A stretch of 64,000 nt of DNA, taken from Petrolisthes cinctipes. Lineage: Eukaryota > Arthropoda > Malacostraca > Decapoda > Porcellanidae. Shown piece by piece: positions 13,602 to 23,990 of this stretch (position 1 is its first letter; each line of letters begins with the position of its first letter). The stretch spans positions 620,001 to 684,000 of the forward strand of contig JAWQEG010000287.1 of NCBI GenBank assembly GCA_033782935.1, in the 5' to 3' direction. Both the position numbers and the translations under genes were made by a program. The notes under the pieces are model-generated. The model was not told the origin of the DNA, did no database searches, and was given only the letters and a program-made list of their open reading frames with translations.

Positions 13602-13659
13602 GCCCAAAACATACTGAAAATCGATGCCTACTCAGTGCTAGAATGTTTTCAAAATATTG
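13602..13659 (+). repeat. 58-bp remnant monomer
   Basis: The sequence goes from CATACTGAAAATCGAT directly into GCCTACTCAGTGCTAG, so about 118 bp are missing between the first part of half A and the middle of half B. The join has only about two bases of shared sequence (AT), unlike the in-register events elsewhere. This is the shortest monomer I found. Confidence 0.8.
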
Positions 13660-15480
13660 GCTCAAAACATGCTAAAAATCGATATTTTAGGTGACCAAAG
13701 TCAATCTGTGTATGCATCTTCTGCACCCGTTTATATCCCAAATTCAACCTCAAAACACCCGAAAATCCGATATTTTTGGGTCCCAGAAGCGATCTGTACA
13801 TGCCTACTCAGTGCTAGAATGTTTTCAAAATATAGGCTCAAAACATGCTAAAAATCGATATTTTAAGTGTCTAAAGTCAATATGTGCATGCATCTTCTGT
13901 ACCCGTTTATATCTCAAATTCAGGCTCAAAACACCTGAAAATTCGGTATTTTTGGGTAATAGAAGCAATATGTACATGCCTACTCCTAGTTAGAATGTTT
14001 TCAAGATACAGACCTAAATTATGCTCAAAATCGATATTTTAGGTGCCCAAAAGTCGATATGTGCATGCATCTTCAGTACCTGTTTATATCACAAATTCAG
14101 GCTCACAACATCCGAAAATTCGATATTTTTGGGTCCCAGAAGCGATCTGTGTTAGAGTATTTTCAAACTCCAGGCCCAAAACATGCTGAAAATCGATATT
14201 TCAGGTGCCAAAGTCAATATGTGTATGCATCTTCTGCACCCGTTTATATCCCAAATTCAACCTCAAAACACCCGAAAATTCGATATTTTGGGGTCCCAGA
14301 AGCTATCTGTACATGCCTACTCAGTGCTAGAATGTTTTCAAAATATCGGCTCAAAACATGATAAAAATCGATATTTTAAGTGTCCAAAGTCGATATGTGC
14401 ATGCATATTCTGTACCCGTTTATATCTCAAATTCAGGCTCAAAACACCGAAAATTCGATATTTTGGGGTCCCAGAAGCGATCTGTACATGCCTACGCAGT
14501 GCTAGAATATTTTCAAAATACAGGCCCAAAACATGCTAAAAATCGATATTTTAGGTGCCCAAAGTCGATATATGAAATTCAGGCCCAAAACACCCGAAAA
14601 TTCGATATTTTGCGGTCCCAGAAGCTATCTGTACATGCCTACTCCGTGTTAGAGTATTTTTAATATACAGGCCCAAAACATGCTGAAAATCGATATTTTA
14701 GGTGTCCAAAAGTCGATATTGTATGCATCTTCTGCACCCGTTTATATCCCAAATTCAACCTCAAAACACCCGAAAAATCGTTATTTTTGGGTCCCAGAAG
14801 CGATCTGTACATGCCTACTCAGTGCTAGAATGTTTTCAAAATATAGGCTCAAAACATGCAAAAATCGATATTTTCAGTGTCCAAAGTCGATATATGCATG
14901 CATCTTCTGTACCCGTTTATATCTCAAATTCAGGCTTAAAACACCCGAAAATACGATATTTTGGGGTCCCAGAAGTGATCTGTACATATCTACTTTGTGC
15001 TAGAATATTTTCAAAATATAGGCTCAAAACATGCTAAAAATCGATATTTTAAGTGTCCAATGTCGATATGTGAATGCATCTTCTGTACCCGTTTATATCT
15101 CAAATTCAGGCTCCAAACACCCGAAAATTCGATATTTTATGGTCCCAGAAGCGATCTGTACATGCCTACTCAGATACAGGCCCAAAACATGCTGAAAATC
15201 GATATTTTAGGTGCCCAAAGTCAATATGTGTATGCATCTTCTGCACCCGTTTATATCTCAAATTCAAAAACAAAACACCCGAAAATTCGATATTTTTTGG
15301 TCCCAGAAGCGATCTGTACATGCCTACTCAGTGCTAGAATTTTTTCAAAATATAGGATCAAAACATGCTAAAAATCGATATTTTAAGTGTCCAAAGACGA
15401 TATGTGCATGCATTTTCTGTACCCGTTTATATCTCAATTTCTGGCTCAAAACACCCGAAAAATCGGTATTTTTGGGTCCA

Positions 15481-17679
15481 AGAAGTGATCTGTACATGCC
15501 TACTTAGTGCTAGAATATTTTCAAAATATAGGCCCAAAACATGCTAAAAATCGATATTTTAGGTGCCCAAAGTCGATATCTCAAATTGAGGCCCAAAACA
15601 CACTAAAATTCGATATTTAGGGGTCCCAGAATCGATCTGTACATGCCTACTCCGTGTTAGAGTATTTTCAATATACAGGCCCAAAACATACTGAAAATCG
15701 ATCATTTTGGTGCCCAAAAGTCGATATGTGCATGCATCTTCTGTACCCGTTTATATCTCAAATTCAGGCTCCAAACACCCGGAAATTCGATATTTTGGGG
15801 TCCCAGAAGCGATCTGTACTTGCATACTCCGTGTTAGAGTATTTTCAAAATACAGGCCCAAAACATTACGAAAATCGATATTTTAGGTGCCCAAAGTCGA
15901 TATATCAAATTCAGGCCCGAAACACCCGAAAATTCGGTATTTTTCGGTCTTAGAAGCGATCTGTACATTCCTACTCCTTGTTAGAATGTTTTCAAGATAC
16001 AGATCCAAAACATGCTCAAAATCGATATTTTAAGTGCCCAAAAGTCGATATGTGCATGCATCTTCAGTACCTGTTTATATCTCAAATTCAGGCTCAAAAC
16101 ACCCGAAAATTCTATATTTTTGGGTCCCAGAAGCGATCTGTACATGCCTACTCCGTGTTAGAGTATTTTCAAAATACAGGCCCAAAACATGCTGAAAATC
16201 GATATTTTAGGTGCCCAAAGTCAATATGTGCATGCATTTTCTGTACCCGATAATATCTCAAATTCAGGCTCAAAACACCCGAATATTCGATATTTCGGGG
16301 TCCCAGAAGCGATCTGTACATGCCTACTCAGTGCTAGAATGTTTTCAAAATATTGGCCCAAAACATGCTAGAAATCGATATTTTAGGTGCCCAAAGTCGA
16401 TATCTCAAATTCAGTCCTTAAACACCCGGAAATTCGATATTTTGGGGTTTTAGAAGCGATCTGTACATACCTACTCCGTGTTAGAGTTTTTATAAAATAC
16501 AGGCCCAAAACATACAGATAATCGATATTTTAGGTGCCCAAAAGTCGATATGTGAATGCATCTTCTGTACCCGTTTATATCTCAAATTCATGCTCCAAAC
16601 ACCCAAAAATTTGATATTTTGGGGTCCCAGAAGTGATCTGGACTTGCCTACTCCGTGTTTGAGTATTATCAAAATACAGGCCCAAAACATGCTGAAAATC
16701 GATATTTTAGGTGACCAAAGTCAATTTGTGTATGCATCTTCTGCACCCGTTTATATCCCAAATTCAACCTCAAAACACCCGAAAATTCGATATTTTTTGG
16801 TCCCAGAAGTGATCTGTACATGCCTATTTAGTTCTAGAATATTTTCATAATATAGACCCAAAACATGCTAAAAATCGATAATTTAGGTGCCCAAAGTCGA
16901 TATCTCAAATTCAGGCCCAAAACGCACGAAAACCCGATATTTTGGGGTCCCAGAAGTGATCTGTACATGCCTACTCCGTATTAGAGTTTTTTAAATATAC
17001 AGGCCAAAAACATACTGAAAATCGATCTTTTTGGTGCCCAAAAGTCGATATGTGAATGCATCTTCTGTACCCGTTTATATCTCAAATTCAGGCTCCAAAC
17101 ACCCGAAAATTCGATATTTTGGGGTCCCAGAAGCGATCTGTACTTGCCTACTCAGTGTTAGAGTATTTTAAAAATACAGGCCAAAAACATGCTGAAAATC
17201 GATATTTTAGGTGACCAAAGTAGAGATGTGCATGCATCTTCTGTACATGTTTATATCTCAAATTCAGGCTCAAAACACATGAAAATTCGATATTTTGGGG
17301 TCCCAGAAGTGAGCTGTACATGCCTACTTAATGCTAGAATATTTTTAAAACATATTCCCAAAACATGCTAAAAATCGATATTTTAGGTGCCCAAAGTCGA
17401 TATCTCAAATTCAGGCCCAAAACACCCGAAAATTCGATATTTTTGGGTCCCAGAAGCGATCTGTACATGCCTACTCCGTGTTAGAGTATTTTCAATATAC
17501 AGGCCCAAAACATACTGAAAATCGATCTTTTAGGTGCCCAAAAGTCGATATGTGGATGTATCTTCTGTACCCGTTTATATCTCAAATTCAGGCTCCTAAC
17601 ACCCGAACATTCGATATTTTGGGGTCCCAGAAGCGATCTGTACTTGCCTACTCCATGTTAGAGTATTTTCAAAATACAG
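15481..17679 (+). repeat. Older copy of the segment at about 23,930-26,125 (offset about 8,447 bp)
   Basis: Monomer order and rare variants match the sequence 8,446-8,447 bp downstream: TATTTAGGGGTCCCAGAATC (15,613), GGCCCGAAACACCCG (15,914), CTCCTTGTTAGAATG with CAGATCCAAAAC (about 15,980), TTAGAGTTTTTATAAA (about 16,481), AACGCACGAAAACCCG (about 16,921) and AAAGTAGAGATGTGCATGC (about 17,217). Compared with the three HOR copies that follow, it contains one additional L monomer near 17,500-17,680. Its last monomers therefore align to 18,900-19,661 with offset 2,159 (1,982+177) rather than 1,982. Confidence 0.75.
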
Positions 17680-18015
17680 GCCCAAAACATGCTGAAAATC
17701 GATATTTTAGGTGACGAAAGTCAATATGTGTATGCATCTTCCGTACCCGTTTATATCCAAAATTCAACCTCAAAACACCCGAAAATTCGATATTTTTTGG
17801 GTCCCAGAAGCGAACTGTACATGCCTACTCAGTGCTAGAATGTTTTCAAAATATAGGCTCAAAACATGCTAAAAATCGATATTTTAAGTGTCCAAAGTCG
17901 ATATGTGCATGCATCTTCTGTACCTGTTTATATCTGAAATTCAGGATCAAAACACCCGAAAATTCGATATTTTGGGGTCCCAGAAGTGATCTGTACATGC
18001 CTACTTAGTGCTAGA

Positions 18016-18030
18016 ATATTTTCAAAATAT
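18016..18030. other. Example of the short dyad symmetry in the L monomer
   Basis: ATATTTT-C-AAAATAT is a perfect inverted repeat with 7-bp arms around one base. It recurs in a large share of monomers at the end of half B; others have ATGTTTT (one mismatch) or TTTTTAAAAT. The 18-bp deletion class lacks it. It could form a small cruciform or bind a dimeric protein. No function is shown. Confidence 0.6.
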
Positions 18031-18032
18031 AG

Positions 18033-18179
18033 GCCCAAAACATGCTAAAAATCGATATTTTATGTGCCCAAAGTCGATATCTCAAATTCAGGCCCAAAAC
18101 ACCCGAAAATTCGATATTTTGGGGTCCCAGAAGCGAACTGTACATGCCTACTCCGTGTTAGAGTATTTTCAAAATACAG
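18033..18179 (+). repeat. Representative S monomer (147 bp)
   Basis: GTCGATAT is joined directly to CTCAAATTCAGGCCC, so 29 bp present in L monomers are absent. The lost segment begins GTGCATGC and ends CCCGTTTATAT, and in L monomers it is bounded by ATAT on both sides, so an ATAT/ATAT deletion explains it. The deletion creates GATATC (an EcoRV site) in most S monomers; some carry GATATATC instead. S monomers also share CAGGCCCAAAACACCC where L monomers usually have CAGGCTCAAAACACCC, which supports a single origin. Confidence 0.9.
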
Positions 18180-18338
18180 GCCCATATCATACTGAAAATC
18201 GATCTTTTAGGTGCCCAAAAGTCGATATGTGCATGCATCTTCTGTACCCGTTTATATCTCAAATTCAGGCTCCAAACACCCAAAAATTTGATATTTTGGG
18301 GTCCCAGAAACGATATGTACATGCCTACTCAGATACAA
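18180..18338 (+). repeat. Representative 18-bp-deleted L monomer (159 bp)
   Basis: CCTACTCAG is followed directly by ATACA(A/G)GCCC, so 18 bp covering TGCTAGAATATTTTCAAA are missing. The same join appears near 2,778, 5,461, 10,427, 11,936, 13,063, 15,171, 20,314, 22,296, 26,776, 28,112, 29,446, 34,958, 37,116, 38,279, 39,965, 46,591, 48,747, 49,914 and 51,276. It is nearly always followed by a monomer with GT(C/T)AATATGTGTATGC and CTGCACCCG or a close variant. Confidence 0.85.
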
Positions 18339-19661
18339 GCCCAAAACATGCTGAAAATCGATATTTTAGGTGCCCAAAGTTAATATGTGTATGCATCTTC
18401 TGCACCCGTTTATATCCCAAATTCAACCTCAAAAAACCCGAACATTCGGTATTTTTGGGTCCTAGAAGCGATCTGTACATGCCTACTCTTAGTTAGAATG
18501 TTTTCAAGATACAGACCCAAAACATGCATAAAATCGATATTTTAAGTTTCCAAAGTCGATATGTGCATGCATCTTCTGTACCCGTTTATATATCAAATTC
18601 AGGCTCAAAACACCCAAAAATTCGATATTTTGGGGTCCAAGAAGTGATCTGTACATGCCTACTTAGTGCTAGAATATTTTCAAAATATAGGCCCAAAACA
18701 TGCTAAAAATCGATATTTTAGGTGCCAAAAGTCGATATCTCAAATTGAGTCCCAAAACACACGAAAATTCGATATTTAGGGGTCCCAGAATCGATCTGTA
18801 CATGCCTACTCCGTGTTAGAGTATTTTCAATATACAGGCCCAAAACATACTGAAAATCGATCTTTTAGGTGCCCAAAAGTCGATATTTGAATGCATCTTC
18901 TGTACACGTTTATATCTCAAATTCAGGCTCCAAACACCCGAAAATTTGATATTTTTTGGTCCCAGAAGTGATCTGTACATGCCTACTTATTTCTAGAATA
19001 TTTTCAAAATATAGGCCCAAAACATGCAAAAAATCGATAATTTAGGTGCCCAAAGTCGATATCTCAAATTCAGGCCCAAAACGCACGAAAACCCGATATT
19101 TTGGGGTCCGAAAAGCGATCTGTACATGCCTACTCCGTATTAGAGTTTTTTCAATATACAGGCCCAAAAATTACTGAAAATCGATCTTTAAGGTGCCCAA
19201 AAGTCGATATGTGGATGCATCTTCTGTACCCGTTTATATCTCAAATTCAGGCTCCAAACACCCGAAAATTCGATATTTTGGGGTCCCAGAAGCGATCTGT
19301 ACTTGCCTACTCAGTGTTAGAGTATTTTAAAAATACAGGCCAAAAACATGCTGAAAATCGATATTTTAGGTGACCAAAGTAGAGGTGTGCATGCATCTTC
19401 TGTACATGTTTATATCTCAAATTCAGGCTCAAAACACATAAAAATTCGATATTTTGGGGTCCCAGAAGTGAGCTGTACATGCCTACTTAATGCTAGAATA
19501 TTTTCAAAATATATTCTCAAAACATGCTAAAAATCGATATTTTAGGTGCCCAAAGTCGATATCTCAAATTCAGGCCCAAAACACCCGAAAATTCGATATT
19601 TTAGGGTCCCAGAAGCGATCTGTACATGCCTACTCCGTGTTAGAGTATTTTCAATATACAG

Positions 19662-21643
19662 GCCCAAAACATGCTGAAAATCGATATTTTAGGTGACCAA
19701 AGTCAATATGTGTATGCATCTTCCGTACCCGTTTATATCCAAAATTCAACCTCAAAACACCCGAAAATTCGATATTTTTTGGGTCCCAGAAGCGAACTGT
19801 ACATGCCTACTCAGTGCTAGAATGTTTTCAAAATATAGGCTCAAAACATGCTAAAAATCGATATTTTAAGTGTCCAAAGTCGATATGTGCATGCATCTTC
19901 TGTACCTGTTTATATCTGAAATTCAGGATCAAAACACCCGAAAATTCGATATTTTGGGGTCCCAGAAGTGATCTGTACATGCCTACTTAGTGCTAGAATA
20001 TTTTCAAAATATAGGCCCAAAACATGCTAAAAATCGATATTTTATGTGCCCAAAGTCGATATCTCAAATTCAGGCCCAAAACACCCGAAAATTCGATATT
20101 TTGGGGTCCCAGAAGCGAACTGTACATGCCTACTCCGTGTTAGAGTATTTTCAAAATACAGGCCCATATCATACTGAAAATCGATCTTTTAGGTGCCCAA
20201 AAGTCGATATGTGCATGCATCTTCTGTACCCGTTTATATCTCAAATTCAGGCTCCAAACACCCAAAAATTTGATATTTTGGGGTCCCAGAAACGATATGT
20301 ACATGCCTACTCAGAAACAAGCCCAAAACATGCTGAAAATCGATATTTTAGGTGCCCAAAGTTAATATGTGTATGCATCTTCTGCACCCGTTTATATCCC
20401 AAATTCAACCTCAAAAAACCCGAACATTCGGTATTTTTGGGTCCTAGAAGCGATCTGTACATGCCTACTCTTAGTTAGAATGTTTTCAAGATACAGACCC
20501 AAAACATGCATAAAATCGATATTTTAAGTTTCCAAAGTCGATATGTGCATGCATCTTCTGTACCCGTTTATATATCAAATTCAGGCTCAAAACACCCAAA
20601 AATTCGATATTTTGGGGTCCAAGAAGTGATCTGTACATGCCTACTTAGTGCTAGAATATTTTCAAAATATAGGCCCAAAACATGCTAAAAATCGATATTT
20701 TAGGTGCCAAAAGTCGATATCTCAAATTGAGTCCCAAAACACACGAAAATTCGATATTTAGGGGTCCCAGAATCGATCTGTACATGCCTACTCCGTGTTA
20801 GAGTATTTTCAATATACAGGCCCAAAACATACTGAAAATCGATCTTTTAGGTGCCCAAAAGTCGATATTTGAATGCATCTTCTGTACACGTTTATATCTC
20901 AAATTCAGGCTCCAAACACCCGAAAATTTGATATTTTTTGGTCCCAGAAGTGATCTGTACATGCCTACTTATTTCTAGAATATTTTCAAAATATAGGCCC
21001 AAAACATGCAAAAAATCGATAATTTAGGTGCCCAAAGTCGATATCTCAAATTCAGGCCCAAAACGCACGAAAACCCGATATTTTGGGGTCCGAAAAGCGA
21101 TCTGTACATGCCTACTCCGTATTAGAGTTTTTTCAATATACAGGCCCAAAAATTACTGAAAATCGATCTTTAAGGTGCCCAAAAGTCGATATGTGGATGC
21201 ATCTTCTGTACCCGTTTATATCTCAAATTCAGGCTCCAAACACCCGAAAATTCGATATTTTGGGGTCCCAGAAGCGATCTGTACTTGCCTACTCAGTGTT
21301 AGAGTATTTTAAAAATACAGGCCAAAAACATGCTGAAAATCGATATTTTAGGTGACCAAAGTAGAGGTGTGCATGCATCTTCTGTACATGTTTATATCTC
21401 AAATTCAGGCTCAAAACACATAAAAATTCGATATTTTGGGGTCCCAGAAGTGAGCTGTACATGCCTACTTAATGCTAGAATATTTTCAAAATATATTCTC
21501 AAAACATGCTAAAAATCGATATTTTAGGTGCCCAAAGTCGATATCTCAAATTCAGGCCCAAAACACCCGAAAATTCGATATTTTAGGGTCCCAGAAGCGA
21601 TCTGTACATGCCTACTCCGTGTTAGAGTATTTTCAATATACAG
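19662..21643 (+). repeat. 12-mer HOR, copy 2 (1,982 bp)
   Basis: This second tandem copy is exactly 1,982 bp after copy 1. I noticed only one private change, T to A at 20,316 (CTCAGAAACAAG against CTCAGATACAAG). Equal length and near identity point to very recent amplification. Confidence 0.93.
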
Positions 21644-23625
21644 GCCCAAAACATGCTGAAAATCGATATTTTAGGTGACCAAAGTCAATATGTGTATGCA
21701 TCTTCCGTACCCGTTTATATCCAAAATTCAACCTCAAAACACCCGAAAATTCGATATTTTTTGGGTCCCAGAAGCGAACTGTACATGCCTACTCAGTGCT
21801 AGAATGTTTTCAAAATATAGGCTCAAAACATGCTAAAAATCGATATTTTAAGTGTCCAAAGTCGATATGTGCATGCATCTTCTGTACCTGTTTATATCTG
21901 AAATTCAGGATCAAAACACCCGAAAATTCGATATTTTGGGGTCCCAGAAGTGATCTGTACATGCCTACTTAGTGCTAGAATATTTTCAAAATATAGGCCC
22001 AAAACATGCTAAAAATCGATATTTTATGTGCCCAAAGTCGATATCTCAAATTCAGGCCCAAAACACCCGAAAATTCGATATTTTGGGGTCCCAGAAGCGA
22101 ACTGTACATGCCTACTCCGTGTTAGAGTATTTTCAAAATACAGGCCCATATCATACTGAAAATCGATCTTTTAGGTGCCCAAAAGTCGATATGTGCATGC
22201 ATCTTCTGTACCCGTTTATATCTCAAATTCAGGCTCCAAACACCCAAAAATTTGATATTTTGGGGTCCCAGAAACGATATGTACATGCCTACTCAGATAC
22301 AAGCCCAAAACATGCTGAAAATCGATATTTTAGGTGCCCAAAGTTAATATGTGTATGCATCTTCTGCACCCGTTTATATCCCAAATTCAACCTCAAAAAA
22401 CCCGAACATTCGGTATTTTTGGGTCCTAGAAGCGATCTGTACATGCCTACTCTTAGTTAGAATGTTTTCAAGATACAGACCCAAAACATGCATAAAATCG
22501 ATATTTTAAGTTTCCAAAGTCGATATGTGCATGCATCTTCTGTACCCGTTTATATATCAAATTCAGGCTCAAAACACCCAAAAATTCGATATTTTGGGGT
22601 CCAAGAAGTGATCTGTACATGCCTACTTAGTGCTAGAATATTTTCAAAATATAGGCCCAAAACATGCTAAAAATCGATATTTTAGGTGCCAAAAGTCGAT
22701 ATCTCAAATTGAGTCCCAAAACACACGAAAATTCGATATTTAGGGGTCCCAGAATCGATCTGTACATGCCTACTCCGTGTTAGAGTATTTTCAATATACA
22801 GGCCCAAAACATACTGAAAATCGATCTTTTAGGTGCCCAAAAGTCGATATTTGAATGCATCTTCTGTACACGTTTATTTCTCAAATTCAGGCTCCAAACA
22901 CCCGAAAATTTGATATTTTTTGGTCCCAGAAGTGATCTGTACATGCCTACTTATTTCTAGAATATTTTCAAAATATAGGCCCAAAACATGCAAAAAATCG
23001 ATAATTTAGGTGCCCAAAGTCGATATCTCAAATTCAGGCCCAAAACGCACGAAAACCCGATATTTTGGGGTCCGAAAAGCGATCTGTACATGCCTACTCC
23101 GTATTAGAGTTTTTTCAATATACAGGCCCAAAAATTACTGAAAATCGATCTTTAAGGTGCCCAAAAGTCGATATGTGGATGCATCTTCTGTACCCGTTTA
23201 TATCTCAAATTCAGGCTCCAAACACCCGAAAATTCGATATTTTGGGGTCCCAGAAGCGATCTGTACTTGCCTACTCAGTGTTAGAGTATTTTAAAAATAC
23301 AGGCCAAAAACATGCTGAAAATCGATATTTTAGGTGACCAAAGTAGAGGTGTGCATGCATCTTCTGTACATGTTTATATCTCAAATTCAGGCTCAAAACA
23401 CATAAAAATTCGATATTTTGGGGTCCCAGAAGTGAGCTGTACATGCCTACTTAATGCTAGAATATTTTCAAAATATATTCTCAAAACATGCTAAAAATCG
23501 ATATTTTAGGTGCCCAAAGTCGATATCTCAAATTCAGGCACAAAACACCCGAAAATTCGATATTTTAGGGTCCCAGAAGCGATCTGTACATGCCTACTCC
23601 GTGTTATAGTATTTTCAATATACAG
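21644..23625 (+). repeat. 12-mer HOR, copy 3 (1,982 bp)
   Basis: Third tandem copy. The changes I noticed against copies 1 and 2 are at 22,878 (TTTATTTCTC instead of TTTATATCTC), 23,540 (CAGGCACAAAAC) and 23,607 (GTGTTATAGT). The last two lie near the right end, where identity begins to decay. Confidence 0.93.
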
Positions 23626-23990
23626 GCCCAAAACATGCTGAAAATCGATATTTTAGGTGACCAAAGTCAATATGTGTATGCATCTTCCGTACCCGTTTAT
23701 ATCCCAAATTCAACCTCAAAACACCCAAAAATTCGATATTTTTTGGGTCCCAGAAGCGAACTGTACATGCCTACTCAGTGCTAGAATGTTTTCAAAATAT
23801 AGGCTCAAAACATGCTAAAAATCGATATTTTAAGTTTCCAAAGTCGATATGTGCATGCATCTTCTGTACCCCTTTATATCTCAAATTCAGGATCAAAACA
23901 CCCGAAAATTCGATATTTTGGGGTCCCAGAAGTGATCTGTACATGCCTACTTAGTGCTAGAATATTTTCAAAATATAGGCCCAAAACATG
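23626..23990 (+). repeat. Partial fourth HOR copy, decaying
   Basis: The first two monomers of the 12-mer continue, but with several differences: ATATCCCAAATTC, CACCCAAAAATTC, AAGTTTCCAAAG and TACCCCTTTATATCTC. After about 23,990 the order changes to the one starting the giant unit (S monomer with CAAATTGAGGCCC). This is the right limit of the amplified block. Confidence 0.8.

Larger units (their letters stand above)
1..15480 (+). repeat. Divergent, irregular part of the array
   Basis: Monomers here differ from each other more than elsewhere and I see no regular higher-order period. Several carry private lesions: a 12-bp deletion (near 3,011, 5,691 and 12,164), a related deletion near 3,852, a 15-bp deletion near 14,150, a 58-bp remnant monomer at 13,602, and T-rich diverged monomers near 1,627 and 9,068. 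Local blocks recur at inconsistent offsets (1,509, 3,061, 3,235, 6,480, 7,441, 7,981 and 8,312 bp), which suggests old duplications later scrambled. A frequent monomer subtype carries CTCCTAGTTAGAATG followed by CAAGATACAGACCC. This pattern fits an older, less homogenised flank of the array. The edge itself is not in the window. Confidence 0.8.
17680..19661 (+). repeat. 12-mer HOR, copy 1 (1,982 bp)
   Basis: Twelve monomers start at 17,680 (177), 17,857 (176), 18,033 (147, S), 18,180 (159, 18-bp deletion), 18,339 (176), 18,515 (176), 18,691 (147, S), 18,838 (177), 19,015 (147, S), 19,162 (177), 19,339 (176) and 19,515 (147, S), giving L-L-S-L-L-L-S-L-S-L-L-S. The next two copies repeat all twelve in the same order. 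The only private difference I noticed in this copy is GTGACGAAAG at 17,716, where the others have GTGACCAAAG. Monomers inside the unit differ far more from each other than equivalent monomers of neighbouring copies, which defines a true higher-order repeat. Confidence 0.93.

Noticed and set aside
18060..18130. CENP-B box
   Set aside because: TTCGATATTTTGGGG has TTCG and a G run near the right spacing, and CCCGAAAATTCGA resembles the reverse strand, but core positions differ (T for A, G for C) or spacing is one base short. The match is too weak in an AT-rich repeat.
17680..23625. Triplicated gene cluster
   Set aside because: The 1,982-bp period is a twelve-monomer higher-order repeat, with no non-satellite content.
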